A stretch of DNA of 64,000 bases, taken from the NCBI RefSeq assembly GCF_040939455.1, contig NC_134104.1, positions 145,426,501-145,490,500 of the forward strand, in the 5' to 3' direction. The stretch is from Microcebus murinus. Its lineage: Eukaryota; Chordata; Mammalia; Primates; Cheirogaleidae. The position numbers and the translations under genes are program-made. Shown here piece by piece: positions 11,601 to 32,873 of this stretch (positions within the stretch are counted from its first letter, which is position 1; every line of letters starts with the position of its first letter). The notes below the pieces were generated by a model. The model did not search any database, was not told the origin of the DNA, and saw only the letters and a list, made by a program, of their open reading frames with translations.

Positions 11601-11942
11601 TTTTTTTTTTTTTTTTTTGAGACAGAGTCTCGCTTTGTTGCCCAGGCTAGAGTGAGTGCTGTGGCGTCAGCCTCGCTCACAGCAACCTCAAACTCCTGGG
11701 CTCAAGCAATCCTCCTGCCTCAGCCTCCCGAGCAGCTGGGACTACAGGCATGCGCCACCATGCCCGGCTAGTTTTTTTTTTTTTATATATATATTAGTTG
11801 GCCAATTAATTTCTTTCTATTTATAGTAGAGACTGGGTCTCGCTCTTGCTCAGGCTGGTCTCGAACTCCTGACCTCGAGCAATCCGCCCACCTTGGCCTC
11901 CCAGAGTGCTAGATTTACAGGCGTGAGCCACCCGGCCCGGCC
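11601..11942 (-). mobile_element. Full-length dimeric Alu, strepsirrhine type
   Basis: A poly(T) at the left marks minus orientation, followed by both Alu arms. The segment containing ttggccaattaatttc is a feature I associate with lemur Alus, and the arms read ctcctgggctcaagcaatcc and ctcctgacctcgagcaatcc. The unit is flanked by a direct repeat ttctttctttgatt (at 11587-11600 and 11943-11956). It sits inside an L2 3' end. Confidence 0.93.
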
Positions 11943-11956
11943 TTCTTTCTTTGATT

Positions 11957-12065
11957 TTTGTCAGTGTGCTGCCATTAGCATGGAAGCTCTGTGAGGGCAG
12001 AGATTTTCTTTTTATAGGTTTATTCACCCCAGAGCCCAGCACACACTAGGTGCTCAATAAACACC
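11957..12065 (+). repeat. L2 3' end, split by the Alu
   Basis: 'tggaagctctgtgagggcag' then 'ctaggtgctcaataaacacc' is the L2 3' terminus. It stops about 85 bp before exon 12. Confidence 0.7.
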
Positions 12066-12148
12066 TGATGAGTAATTTTGGACTTGGCCCGGGCGGCCAG
12101 TGTGGGAGACAGCCCAGCCCTGGCGCCCGCGTCTCGGGGCTGGCTCAC

Positions 12149-12520
12149 CGTGTCTGGGGCGCGCTCCAGCATCACAGGGCGGAGGAGGTGGCTCCCCGGG
12201 GACGTGGCCTCAGGGTCACCTGCCCCCAGCAAGGAGACCACCCCATTGCAGTCCACAGTGCTGTTCCTTTTGCCATTGAGGGCGTGGCCAGGAGCTGAGG
12301 TCCCGGGACCCGGCTGTCCCTGGGCACTGGGCCGGCGCAGGGGCCAGGGCACTAGCAGTGAGGTGCGGTGGCTCTCACTCTCCCCTGCTGTGCTGTTCTC
12401 ATCGTCTGCAAAATCTGTCTCGGAGCCCAGGTCTCGCCGGCGAAAGGTGAAAATGCTCCCACGGCTGGAGCGTGGCTTCACGGAAGCCCTGCTGAGGCCG
12501 TGGGTGAGGCTGACGCGATT
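12149..12520 (-). CDS. SCN5A: SCN5A exon 12: DI-DII regulatory linker (residues 507-630)
   Basis: The exon is 372 nt, acceptor GTCCCCTCAG, donor GTGAGC. It starts [20 protein letters not shown], then [20 protein letters not shown]. Residues discussed as kinase sites in the human channel are kept: S516, S525/S528 in the RSSRGS region, S571 (now RRPS) and T594 in RNST. Residue 558 is arginine (CGC at 12367-12365, context SESHRTS), matching the human R558 variant rather than H558. The exon continues with a proline-rich part and ends [15 protein letters not shown]. This linker diverges more than the membrane exons, as expected for a disordered region. Confidence 0.97.
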
Positions 12521-16580
<4,060 letters not shown>

Positions 16581-16644
16581 CCAGCATCAGAGCTGTTCCC
16601 ACACAGTAACACGTCGGAGGTGCCATTCTTGAGCAGGTAATTTT
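16581..16644 (-). CDS. SCN5A: SCN5A exon 8: domain I extracellular loop (residues 312-333)
   Basis: This 64-nt exon is too short for ordinary ORF calling. Acceptor TCTCTTACAG, donor GTATGT. It encodes ENYLLKNGTSDVLLCGNSSD followed by AG, with sequons NGT and NSS and a cysteine of the turret. Phases (1 in, 2 out) fit its neighbours exactly. Confidence 0.96.
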
Positions 16645-17219
16645 CTGTAAGAGAAATATCAGATGGTGGGGGCACATGTGGCCAGACTCCTGGGGTTCCT
16701 GACTTGCGTCCAGGGCCTTGGGGAGGTAGAGACATTGCTGGTGGTCTTCCTTCCTGTTCTCTGCCTCTGCCCTGCCCCCTGCCTTCTGCCTGGCCAGGCC
16801 TGTTCCACTGGCCTTCCTCCTCCTCCTCCTCCTCCGCAGACATTCTGCTGCCCGTGCCCCCACATGCTCGGAAGACACAGGAAGTCCTGGGCAGGGCCTC
16901 AGCTGTCCCCACAGGGAGGTTCTGCACCCTGCCCCAAACCATTGAGAGGCCCTGACCACTAGGCAAGGATCTGGGCAGAGTTCCAGCTTGGCCGCTGAGT
17001 TGCTGTGTGGCCTTGGCAGGCTGCAGCCCAGCTCTGGACCCCTTCCATTGCACAAAATGGTGGAAGTGATGCTAGGCACAGTCACCATGGCAACACTGTG
17101 GTCTGTTCAGATGGGGCTGGGGCTGCACCAGGTGAGACACGGGACCCCCGGCTTTGTCCTCTCCTCTCTGGCCATCATCAGTCCCCATCACTCCCGATTA
17201 CCTGCCCTCATCTTAGGCG

Positions 17220-17407
17220 GCAGTTCTCAAAGTGTGTTCCCCGATCCGGCATCATGAGCATGATCTGGGGTCTGATTAGAAATGCCACTTCCCGAGTGCC
17301 ACCCAGACTGAGTGACTCAGAAACTCCAGAGGTGGGGGCCAGCAGTCTGTGTTTTCTGGCGCCCTCCAGGTGACTCTGGTGCACATGGAAGTTTCAGAGC
17401 CACTGCT
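17220..17407 (+). mobile_element. MER5A-like hAT-Charlie MITE
   Basis: The left end CAGTTCTCAAAGTGTG and the right end, reverse-complemented CAGTGGCTCTGAAACT, form the hAT terminal inverted repeat. The middle 'gattagaaatgccacttccc' and 'cagaaactccagaggtgggg' fits MER5A. 188 bp, no coding. Confidence 0.85.
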
Positions 17408-18008
17408 GTAAGGCCACAGCTGAACCATAAGCAAATCTACTCACTGATTTTCTATGTTTCTGTTTCCAAAGTGGATTGCTAGCGTACGTAAGAGGCCTCA
17501 ACTGCAGAACGGCTCTCGGGGTCCTCGTGGCCCAGAGTCTGGCCTTGCACCTTTGAAACAGACCCATGGTGCGAGTCAAGGGTGGTGCTGGCCGCTCCTC
17601 CATGGGAATGGAAGGTAAAACGCCGGCAGCGATGCCACACGCAGGGCTCACGTGACTTCCCAATCACTGAGCTTGCTCCAACCTTGCCGCACGCTCCTGA
17701 GGTGCATGTGTATGGAATCAGTGTCCCGGCGAAGCACACTGACGCTGACTGGGAAATCCCGTGCCTGGTCGGCTCCACTCTGGAGCTCAGGGACTACCCA
17801 GGCTCCAAGTCCGCCCTGCCCCAAGCTGACACTCCCCTGCTGTCCCAACACTCCAGGATCAGTCTCACCTCCGAACACTGCGGCTGCTGTTCCCCTGTCT
17901 TCCTTTCCATCTAACTCCATCCTTTCTGTTGTTCAAGCATCACTTCCCCATCTAGCTTGGGAATTCACGAGGCAGGCCTCGGTCCACTCCCCTCTGTCCT
18001 CTGTCTGG

Positions 18009-18093
18009 TTTCAAACTCCTGACCTTGAGTGATCCGCTCATCACGGCCTCCCAGAGTGCCAGGATTACGGGCGTGAGCCGCCCCGCCCGGCCT
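18009..18093 (-). mobile_element. Tail-less Alu 5'-domain copy (85 bp) with perfect 17-bp target-site duplication
   Basis: The insert is the reverse complement of Alu positions 1 to about 84 (tttcaaactcctgacc ... gcccggcc). No poly(A) and no second half. It is flanked by ctctgtcctctgtctgg at 17992-18008 and 18094-18110, identical over 17 bp. Confidence 0.9.
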
Positions 18094-18186
18094 CTCTGTC
18101 CTCTGTCTGGGCCTCCAGGGATCAGGTAGGGCTTGCCAGACCTGGGGGCCTGCCCTCCGGTGAGGCCCTCGTGCGAAGTGTCCCTA

Positions 18187-22155
<3,969 letters not shown>

Positions 22156-22247
22156 CTGGGATAACTGAAATAGTTTTTAGAGCTCTCAGGACTCTGAAAG
22201 TTCGAAGAGCCGACAAATTGCCTAGTTTTATATTTTCTGATACATAC
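22156..22247 (-). CDS. SCN5A: SCN5A exon 6A: fetal/neonatal S3-S4 cassette of domain I
   Basis: The exon is 92 nt with acceptor TTCTGCAG and donor GTAAGA. It encodes [20 protein letters not shown] then [12 protein letters not shown]. All the substitutions that define the neonatal cassette are present: V206, S207, N209, I210, K211, L215 and P234. The K211 codon is AAA at 22228-22226. It lies first in gene order, 149 bp before its adult partner. Using both would add 184 nt and shift the frame, which enforces exclusivity. The cassette covers the S3-S4 loop and S4 with its arginine repeat, and it changes gating (family knowledge). Confidence 0.97.
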
Positions 22248-25200
22248 CTGCAGAATCAAACCACAGTTATTGGGAATTACAAAGCAGAACCTCTGCCTGC
22301 CCTCCCCGTCCAGCCCTCTCCCTCTCCCCTTCCCACGGGGGGCCGTGGCGGGGCCTCCCCCAGGCCTCCTTCCTGATTTCAACCCCACCGACACGTGACC
22401 TCAGCGTGGGTGCCTTATACACGTCCACACAGCAAGCTCTCTCGGTGACGGTGCCATGAATAACCAGTGCCAGGAGGCAACCGCTCTGCCACATTCTCCA
22501 CCCCACTGGGGACCAGGGCATGAAACCATATATGGGTCCGAGGCCGGGGACACATCGTAGTGAAGAGGGAAGCCCTGTTTCCCAGGAGCCTCAGGTCAGG
22601 CAACAGAGGGAGCAAGTGGGTTTCTGGTTCTGGTTTTGATTGATGCTTTTTGCGGTCTGTGATCAGCTCAAGCTTGGCTGCTCTGATCCGTGGGAGGCTG
22701 AGGCCTCGCTGAGACCACCACAGAGGGGTGGCTGGGCTTCTGCGGGCTGCCCTTGTTCCTTCCAACCACGAATCTCTCCGTGCGAGGAGTGGCTCAGGAG
22801 TCCCTGCAGTCACGAAGTGGAGGTGGCCTGAGTACTCATTGGAAGAAACAGAGTTCCCAAGACAAAGGCATTAGAAGATGATGGGAAGAGAGGTTTCGTG
22901 CATATCCGTCCTTCAGCTACTCACAGGCCAGGGGCAGCCCAAGAAGAGAAGACAGTAGGAGGAGGGGCCTTCGGGTGGCACTGGCCCCTCCCCTGCAAGC
23001 CCACCTCCAGTCTCACCCCTGACCCTTGGTGTCCTCCAGGGATGGCCCAGGGTCTCCGCAGGAGTGGCCTTGGGAGGTGGGCAGCTCTCCTGGGCTCCGC
23101 TCTGCTCAGGTCTGAGTGACGCTCAGCAGGGTGGCCAAGGGGGTCCCACCTGGCACTGGACAGTCATCCATCTCTGGTCCCCACAGGCACAGGAGGAAGG
23201 AGCTGGTCTCTGGGGGCAGGGACCTGCCCAAGCGGAGTGTGAGGACGTGCTGTGGATGGGCCACATGACCAGGAGGATGTCTGAGTGGTGAATGGACAGT
23301 GTGTGAGCATCGGGACAGTGGCAAGTGACTTGTGATATTTAACCAAAGGCCTCACATCCAAGGTATCTGACATTTAACCGAAGGTGTCTGGTGTTTAACA
23401 AAGGACACTGGGCTCAGGATGTGTGATGTTTAAGCGAGTGTATCTGACCCGGGCGTGAGTGCTGTCAGATGCAGTGGCAGGTCAGTGTGACAGGGGCCGG
23501 CAGTGCAGCTGGGCTCACTCTGCTGGGCAGGCGGGGCCACCATGCCCTTCCACTCTGCCCAGAGCTTCTGCATTCCCTCCAGGCTACTGTGTCTATAGGA
23601 AAGGACTCAGCACGCTGAGTTCAGGGACTCAATGTCCTGGGGTCAGTGGGTCCAGCCTGGTCTGGCTTTAATTGACACTAGGTGGACACCAGCTTCCTCT
23701 ATGTCCACTTGAGAGGCCCTTCCATTTTCATGGGGTCCCTGTGGACCATGCCTGCTCCCTCCTTTCTCCCTTGTCCCTACAGCGGTGGGAAGTCGGCAGA
23801 CACATGCCCAGAGCATTCCTTCCTCTGTCTATACCAGACTTGTCTCTGGTGTGGCTCCATTCCATCTCCCGGACTCACTTCATCTTGCAAATCTTTCTCC
23901 AGAGCAGCAGTCAGAGGCAGCCCTGTCATCCACTGGGGCGCTGAAGTCACCTTCCTTGTTCTGGCCCATAGACACCTGTTAATTTGGTCCAAGCTCCCTC
24001 AACTTTTGATAGCTATTACATTCTCCACGATGGCTCAGACCTTCAGGCCTCTGTCCCACGTTCTTCTCAGCCTCCACCCAGACCTGGTGCTGCCACTGCA
24101 CTGTCAGGCTGGGCCTGGAATATTGCTGCCATCCACGGAAGCCATGGTCCTGGCCTAATGGCTGGAGGCTGTGGGCCCCATCTCCTGGGACAGGGCTACC
24201 ACGAGTGGCCTGGGCCGACAGCTTCCCTTGCTCAGGACGCTGGTTTCAAGGCTGTCTCTTCCGGTTACAGGGAGTGAATGGTGCGCTGTGCAGCTCAGAG
24301 GGAATCAACCATCCTTGCTTCTTTCTTGTCCCTTACGCACCCGGTCTGTCCCGTTGTCTCCAGTGAACACCCTGCCTGTCTCTAGCTTGGGCTCTGCCTG
24401 TCCCAGTGTAGAGCCTGCCCCACTGTCCATGTCCCCAGCTCAGGCAATGCTCGCCCTCCATTCATCGTCTGCCTCCTCAGCAGCTTGTGCCAAGCACAGA
24501 GAAGCTGGGACTCCAAGGTGACAAGGACAGGCTGGTGACAGAATAGGGGAGGACCATATCTGTGCTCTTGGCAAGCTTGCAGAGCCAGCTGAGTGGCAGG
24601 GAACAGGAGTGGGGCTGATGGCAGTGTGTGTGTGTGTGAAAGCAACCATGAGCTAGCTGGGTGAGGGCACCGAGTATCCAGGACCACATCTGCGCCATGG
24701 GGGCTGCTGTCTCTTTCACTGTGCCCAGAACTTGGTGCCTGGCTGCTTCCCATGTTGAGACCCCAGACCCCTACCGAGGCCACTCTTGGGGCCTCTGAGT
24801 GCAGCAGACCAGGAGGAACCTTTCATACAGCGCAGGGCCAGTTTCAGAGGTGGTGACGGTGGGGTGGCATGTAGGGGGGGGGGAGAGAGCTTTGCCCCTC
24901 TCAGGCCGGCAAAACCCTCCTCCAAGTCAGTCTGCTCCCACTACGGCCAAGCTGCTGGCCAGGGGCGGACAGCTAGGGTGGGATCGCTGGCCCTGGCACA
25001 GGAGGAGGTGGTGGGTGAGAATGTACCCCATCCCCAGCCCCAGCACAGGGGGAGCCTTTCTGGAGGCTGAGGGACCACGAGGATGGCAGACCTTCCCCCT
25101 GTTTCTGTCCCACCCTTATCTGGCAATGCTGAGGCCCACACTGCTAGCTACAGTGGGGACTGCCACCCCTCCTCTCTGCCCTCCCTGCCTCCAGGTTTGG

Positions 25201-25434
25201 TTTCCATAACAACCCCAGGAGGTGGGAGGCTGTGCTAACTGGCAGGTAATGCCCAGCGGTGAGGGGGCCACAGGAAGAGCTCTGGCTGGGGGGTGGCAAG
25301 CTGAGCCTGGCAGGCACCCAGCACCCCCACCCTGGGCCCTCTCACAACCTCTAAGTCGGGTGGGCTGAAGGATGAGGTTGAAACCTCACCAGAAACGTCA
25401 GATTTGGGGGTGCCTCTCCATCCATCCCATGGTT

Positions 25435-25560
25435 GGGAGTTAGGTTTCAGTCCCAGTGTTGCTATTGATTCATTCTGTAATTTGGAGCAAGTGATGTGTT
25501 CTCTCTGAGCCTCAGTTTCTCCATCTGGGTAACAGGGGTTGCACTGGGAGTTTCGCTGAA
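25435..25560 (-). repeat. MIR SINE
   Basis: 'ctctgagcctcagtttctcc' followed by 'atctgggtaacagggg' is the reverse complement of the MIR core. Confidence 0.75.
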
Positions 25561-26399
25561 TTGAACTTTTCTGCCACTCCAGATTCTTTTTGATATCTTA
25601 GGAGCTGCGTGTCATGGAACCATTTCATCTATAGCGGGATGCATTTCAGAGGCAGTCATTAATTGGTTTTCATAAGGTAGGATCACTGTCAATCAATCTG
25701 CTGGGTCAGGGCAGCCAAGACCCCAAGGCTGACGTTCCACTGGGTCCATGCAGCCCTACGGGAAGTGAACGCACCATTTCCGTGAGATGCTGGAAGGTTG
25801 TCTGAGCTTCTGAGGTGCTGCTCTGTTTTGTCACCCGGTTCTGGAACAGCATGAAGGCCAGCAGGCCATGGTGCGGGAGGCACACCAGCTTTGAGATTCG
25901 GAGCGGAAGGAGCAGGTCCCCACAGAATCCCCTGGGTGATGAGACCAGGATTCTCCCACGAGGCAGGACAGGAGGACTTGCTGCGGGCCTGAGGTCACGC
26001 AGAGCACCTCCCAGAGACACGAGCTGAGCACAGGCCACAGGCTGGCCCAGGGTGACGACTTCCCCTGGGGTCCAGGACTGTCTCCAGGGTGCCACTGTCT
26101 TGCTCAGGCTCCAGGATGGGGAGGTAGGAAAGGCTCAGGCAGACGCGTCTCCTTCGATGCCCAAAGCCCCCTCTCTTCCTGGGACACGCAGCCCTGAGGG
26201 TCCTACGGATTCTTGCCCTCCGCCCCCCAGGGAGCCCCGCAGCCCAGGCCTGGCCTGGCAATCCCACTGCATTCCCAAGTCAGCACAACCTCCCAGCTCC
26301 GACACGACCCTCAGACCTGCCTCTCCAGCCTGCTCCCGGCTGATGATCACGCTTCTCATTTCACTGAGAAAATAGAAGCAATCAGAAGAGAAATTCCTT

Positions 26400-27500
26400 C
26401 TCCTCTCATCACCAGCTCTACCAATCTACCTCCCTCTCCACCTGAAATTCCGTCTGCTCTGCTCTTCGGGTGGATGCTCCACTCGCCACCGATTCCCACC
26501 TGCCGGGGCCTGCTCAAGGCTTCGCTCCTACAGTGTCCCCTCGACTGGATCATTCCCACCAGCCAACAGAGACACCAGTCTTCCTCAGAAGTCCTCCCTC
26601 CGCCCACGTTCCCTTCTGACCACCACGCCGCTTTCTGTCCCAATTTACAGCAAACCCCACAAAACAGACATCGGTCCTCGAGACACCTCCCCTCCTCCAC
26701 TCTCTCTCCAACGGTCCTGAGCCAGGTGTGTCGTCACCTTCGGTGGATCCCCTCTTGTCAAGGGCACCAGTGACCCTCACGCCACCGTCAGACCCAACAG
26801 TCCATTCTTAGTCGTCACCTTCCCCGACCTCCTCGTGCTGTGTTTCCCGTGGAGCTGCATTCCTCGCCGGGCTTTCTGAACTCTACTCTTTCCGGGTTCT
26901 CCTCGGCCCTCCCTGGCTGGCTCCCGCAGTCCCATCTTGTTTCCTGACTGGGGGACGCTGGCGTGCCCCACAACGCATCAGGCCACAGGCTGCACTCATT
27001 CCTAGGTGACCGCATCCGGACTCCTGGCTTTAAATACCGTCTGTATCCCGACGGCTTCTAAATTTGTATCTCCGCCCTGGACTCTTCTTGAACTCCAGGC
27101 TGGCATATCCAGTTGCCTACTCAGTATCTCACCCCGAGTGCTTTCGAGCATCATACATTCCAAACCAGACTTCTGATCCCTTCCTCCCCCAGCCAGCGCC
27201 TCCCTCCAACTCTCCATTTCTACGAATGGCAATGTCATCCACCCAACCAGCTGCTCCAACCAAAACCCGCCGTGGGGTCTCCTATAGGTCCTACCTGCAA
27301 AATGCATCCAGAATTTGAGTTCTCTCCTTCTCTACTTGGACCCTGGTTCTGGCCATGATCCTCTCTCCTGGCTACCAGTGGCTCCCAACATACTAGGCTC
27401 TCTGACCGTGACCTATGTGGACGGTATGATCTGTCCCCCATTCCTCTAGTCTGCAACTTCAGCTCCCCCCACTCTTGCCTTTGCTCATGCAGCTCCACCC
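26400..27500 (+). mobile_element. L2 LINE ORF2 relic
   Basis: The order of motifs follows the L2 reverse-transcriptase region as I know it: 'gtcaagggcaccagtgaccc', then 'ggctttaaataccgtctgta', 'aaatttgtatctccgccctg' and 'tccagttgcctactcagtat'. Frameshifts and stops are frequent. The boundaries are approximate. Confidence 0.7.
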
Positions 27501-28149
27501 AGGCCTACATCTACACTGGACTTGGGACAAGTGGTATTTTCTCTTGGAGCCACAATTTTCCCACCCATAAGACGGAGGGCTGGAGTAGGCTCACAAACAG
27601 TGTAGCTAGAAACAGAAGTTCTGATGCACCTTCTAACTACCACATTCTCCGTCTAGCTTGAAAATGCCCCATTAGCAGGATCCAGCTTCCCTCTTTGCCC
27701 TCTCTCCCTGACAGCATGGCTGAGCTCGGGGATGCTCACGTCTGAGATTAAATACTTTGTCATGAATAGGTGAATTCCGTGAATCCAAGAATCCTAGAAA
27801 GAGGGAGCTGAACTGAGCTTCTGATACGACCAAGCCCAACACTGTCCTTCCACATGTGGGGAAACCTCGGGCCGGAGGGGTAGGGAGTATAACCCTTGCC
27901 AAGGTGCCGTGCTCGGCTCTGCACACACTGCATCCTCAGCCTCCAGAAAGGGTTTGATGGCTGAGCTCCTGCTCACGACGTCTGCTCGGCGGCCCGCCCT
28001 GCTCAGTCTTCTCACCAGAGCCTGGCGTCTGTTTCCTGATGCCTCTAGTGAGGAGAGCCACCTCAACACTGGGCCCTCGGCGAGGGTCTCCTCCCAGGCA
28101 AGGAGGCTGGGCCTCAGCCTGGGCTGCAGCAGGCCTGGGGTCACATTTG

Positions 28150-28290
28150 CTTTCTGGTTGGCTCCCTGTGCATCCTTGGCATCAGTTTTCTCTTCTGTAA
28201 AATGGGTGGAGTACCCTCATCCAGCCTACTTCTCTGGTTGGTGTGAGGATCCACTGGATTCTGTTAGTGACCAGGTGCTTTAAAATGTCC
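28150..28290 (-). repeat. MIR SINE
   Basis: 'cagttttctcttctgtaaaa' with 'tgggtggagtaccctc' and 'tgtgaggatccactgg' is a reverse MIR. Confidence 0.75.
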
Positions 28291-28404
28291 CAAATGTGGA
28301 GCCTCCGAATGCAGAAAGCAGATACACTGGGGCACCCGGCGTGAGCTCCTGGGGACGCCTGGTCACTTCTCCAGGCTCCTTCGCTTTACTGAGATTTCAT
28401 TCTT

Positions 28405-28492
28405 TCGATTTCAAACTCCTGACCTCGAGCAATCTGCCCTCCTTGGCCTCCCGGAGTGCTAGGATTACAGGCGTGAGCCACCGCGCCCGGCC
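28405..28492 (-). mobile_element. Tail-less Alu 5'-domain copy (88 bp) with perfect 13-bp target-site duplication
   Basis: The insert reads tttcaaactcctgacctcga ... gagccaccgcgcccggcc, i.e. only the first ~88 nt of an Alu, reversed, with no poly(A). agatttcattctt flanks it at 28392-28404 and 28493-28505. It shares the 'tttcaaac' variant with the copy at 18009; the full Alu at 11601 has 'tctcgaac' there. Confidence 0.9.
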
Positions 28493-28854
28493 AGATTTCA
28501 TTCTTAATCACTCTGGAATCCAGGTCAGTGCTGGAATATTGGTTTCTCTTGGTGGAAAGGGCAGAGAATGCTGACCCAGAATCTTAATGATGTCCCATGA
28601 GCACCGGGCTGCCATGGAGGCACAGACGAGCCGGTGACCTGACCACCAAGGCCCGCCTGTGCTGCTGTGGACCTGTCTCTCCCCACCAGGATGAGCTGAG
28701 GGCCTCCACCCTGTCTTCCTCCAGCCTGCGTGCAAGCTGCATGTGGACTGTGGAGGGGAAGCAAGAAGGGCGGGGTGGCCCAGGGCCTAGGGGCGAGCAC
28801 ATCCCCCAGCCCAGTGCGGCCTGGCATGGCACGGCACAGCGAGGGAGACACTTA

Positions 28855-30492
<1,638 letters not shown>

Positions 30493-32033
30493 TCACTGCC
30501 AGGCCAGTGCCGCCACATCTATAGAAGAGGGCCTCCGAGGAGACACTGGGGCTGTGCCCAGTCCATGCCAACCCCTCTCCACTGAGGCTGGCCTCTGTCC
30601 CCTCCCCGGCACTGGCGGCTGGGCCCCTGCCCTGCTCCACAGTACCTAAGAGGCGCCAGACACCTGGAACCAAGCCTTTGGGAGGGGAGGGAGGAAGGTG
30701 GACCCCCCAGACCCCCCAGGTGCGTACCCATGGTCAGGAGGGGGCCCTGTCCTCGGTCACATCAGAGGGAGACGGGCATTTATAAACTGCGAGGGGAAGG
30801 CCAGGGTGGCAGGGATCCAGCTCCCTCCTCCACCTCTAGGGGAGCAGCCCCGGCTGGGATATTGCCTGGGACTTCTCTGCAGAACTGCTCTGCCACCAAA
30901 GGACTACAGACCTGGTCAGGACCCGGGCCCTGGGCAGGCAAAGGCCGCTTCTCTGGCTGCTCCCTCCTTTGCACTGCCCTTCACTCTCGCCCTCTCTCCA
31001 ACTAGGGAAGCCCAGCTCACCGTCACAAGTCCCCCGGCAGGACCCTCCCACCCCTAGCCCTTTGTAACCCCATGCATCGGGCACCCCTCTTTTAGCTGTG
31101 TGTGCTCATTGAACGGCAATGCCCATCTGTCTCTCACCGAAAGGGGAGCTCTTCAAATGCCGGGACTGAGCCCTGGCCGTCCTTGTGGGCCCTTGGCCTT
31201 GAGTTGAGCTGCCCAGGGCTTTGGCCCTGACTCTGGCTCTTGTGTCAGGCGGGAAGAGCTCCACCTAGACAGACCTCTTCCGCCCCTGCCTCTCCTCTGC
31301 CCCATCTCTGCAAGACCTGCAGAGGAACAAGGGGCACCCCCGGGGACCTGGCCTACAGCAGGGACAATGTGCTGCCCTCACAAATCCCCTCCCCAGCCCC
31401 AGAGGAGAGGCTGGGCCTCCCACTCCCCCTGGCTGCCCCCAGGCACACAGCGCTGCCCCAGCCTCGGCCCCATATGCACAGCCGCAAACCTGCCATTCCC
31501 ACAGGTCGCCCAGAGCCACAGTAATTGAACTCCAGGGGCTGCCTGTTTCCTCCCAGCACAGCTCCATCTCGCCTGATGGAAGACCAGGCCAAGAGGGGTG
31601 CTGACTGCCCTCGCTGGGCACGGGGGGTGGTGGCGGAGGCCTCTTAAGGAATCTAACCAGGTGGGTGCCCTCCACGCCTCTGGTCCTCCTTCTAGGGAAT
31701 CCAGGCAATCAGGAAATCAGTACCCCACACCCAGCCTCCAGCTATGGTTATTTCTTCTCCAATTTCTCTTCTGAGATGAGAGGAGATCTGGCTTTGGGAA
31801 TCCACCTAGTCTAATCAGGGCTGGGCCGACAGGACTGCTTAGCTCTGATGCCAGGGATCCAGGAAGCCTTGATTTCTTCCTGGACAAAGGGCACCACTCC
31901 ACGCCCCGGGTCCCTCCGTCAGCTTGGTATCTGCCCAGCCCTCTGCTTGCGTGAGGGTCTCCAAGGGCCAGGCTCATATCCCTCCCTAGCTTCCAAGGCA
32001 GGATCAGATACTCATCTCCGTTCCCCTTCTCCC

Positions 32034-32035
<2 letters not shown>

Positions 32036-32078
<43 letters not shown>
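32036..32078. repeat. (AC)n microsatellite, 43 bp uninterrupted
   Basis: A pure AC run of about 21 units. Confidence 0.98.
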
Positions 32079-32080
<2 letters not shown>

Positions 32081-32214
32081 CTACATGCCAAGGCTTTCCT
32101 CACTGGGCAGATGGTTAACAAGCCCCTCGACCAATCTCTATTCATCCCTGCGGATCCATTGCTAAACTGTCTACTGAGAATCCAGATGATTCCTGAAATA
32201 TGCAGATGGTGATG

Positions 32215-32365
32215 CTTAACAGTGAATACGTACTGACCCCTTCCTAGGTGCCTGGCTCTGCTCTCTGTGCCCATTAACTAACTCGATTCTCCTGACAACC
32301 CCATGAGGTGGGGACTGTCTCCATCTCAGGAGACGATGAGACTGAGGCACCAGGAGGATAAGCCA
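32215..32365 (+). repeat. MIR SINE
   Basis: 'gtgcctggctctgctctctg', then 'tgacaaccccatgaggtggg' and 'gatgagactgaggcaccagg' follow the MIR consensus in sense. Confidence 0.8.
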
Positions 32366-32374
32366 AAGGTCACC

Positions 32375-32873
32375 GTGGTGGGCAGAACGATGCCCCCCCC
32401 CAAAGATGGCCACTCCGAATCCCGGAAACTGTGAGTGTGCTCATTTCTATGACGAGAGGGACTTTGCAGATGTAATTAAATTAAGGACTTTGAGGTGGGG
32501 AGATTATTCTGGATTATTCGGGTTGACTCAGTGTAATCACACAGGTCCTTATAAACAAAGGAGGGAGGAAGGAGGTTCAGACCAGAGTGCGGTGATGCTA
32601 GAAAGACCCAAAAGGCCACTGCAGGCTTGAAGATAGATTAAGAAGTGGCCGCAAGGCAAGGAACGCAGGCGGCCTCCAGAAACTGGAAAAGCCTAGAAAA
32701 CAGACCCTCGGGTCTCCAAAACAGAATGCAGCCTTGCCAATACCTTGATTTTAGCCCAGCGAGAAAGAACCACTTTGGATGTCTGAATTCCAAAACTGTA
32801 AGATGATAAATTTGTCTTGTTTTAAGCCATGAAGTTTGTCGTAATTTGTTACAGCAGCTGTAGGAAACTACTC
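32375..32873 (+). mobile_element. Solo LTR, MaLR/MLT1-like endogenous retroviral remnant
   Basis: Recognisable in order: 'cccccaaagatggccactcc', 'gggactttgcagatgtaatt', 'ggattattcgggttgactca', 'taccttgattttagcccag' and the terminal 'gtaatttgttacagcagctg'. No internal proviral genes are present. The family name is from memory; a search could place it in another ERVL-class LTR family. Confidence 0.75.

Larger units (their letters stand above)
6205..12148. other. SCN5A intron 12
   Basis: This intron carries an L1 remnant (6600-7060), an L2 (8060-8790), a twin-primed L1 (8946-9640), MIRs at 10375-10545 and 11025-11165, and L2 pieces with a full Alu at 11601-11942. The ranges 7100-8050 and 9660-10370 hold nothing I can identify. 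Confidence 0.8.
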
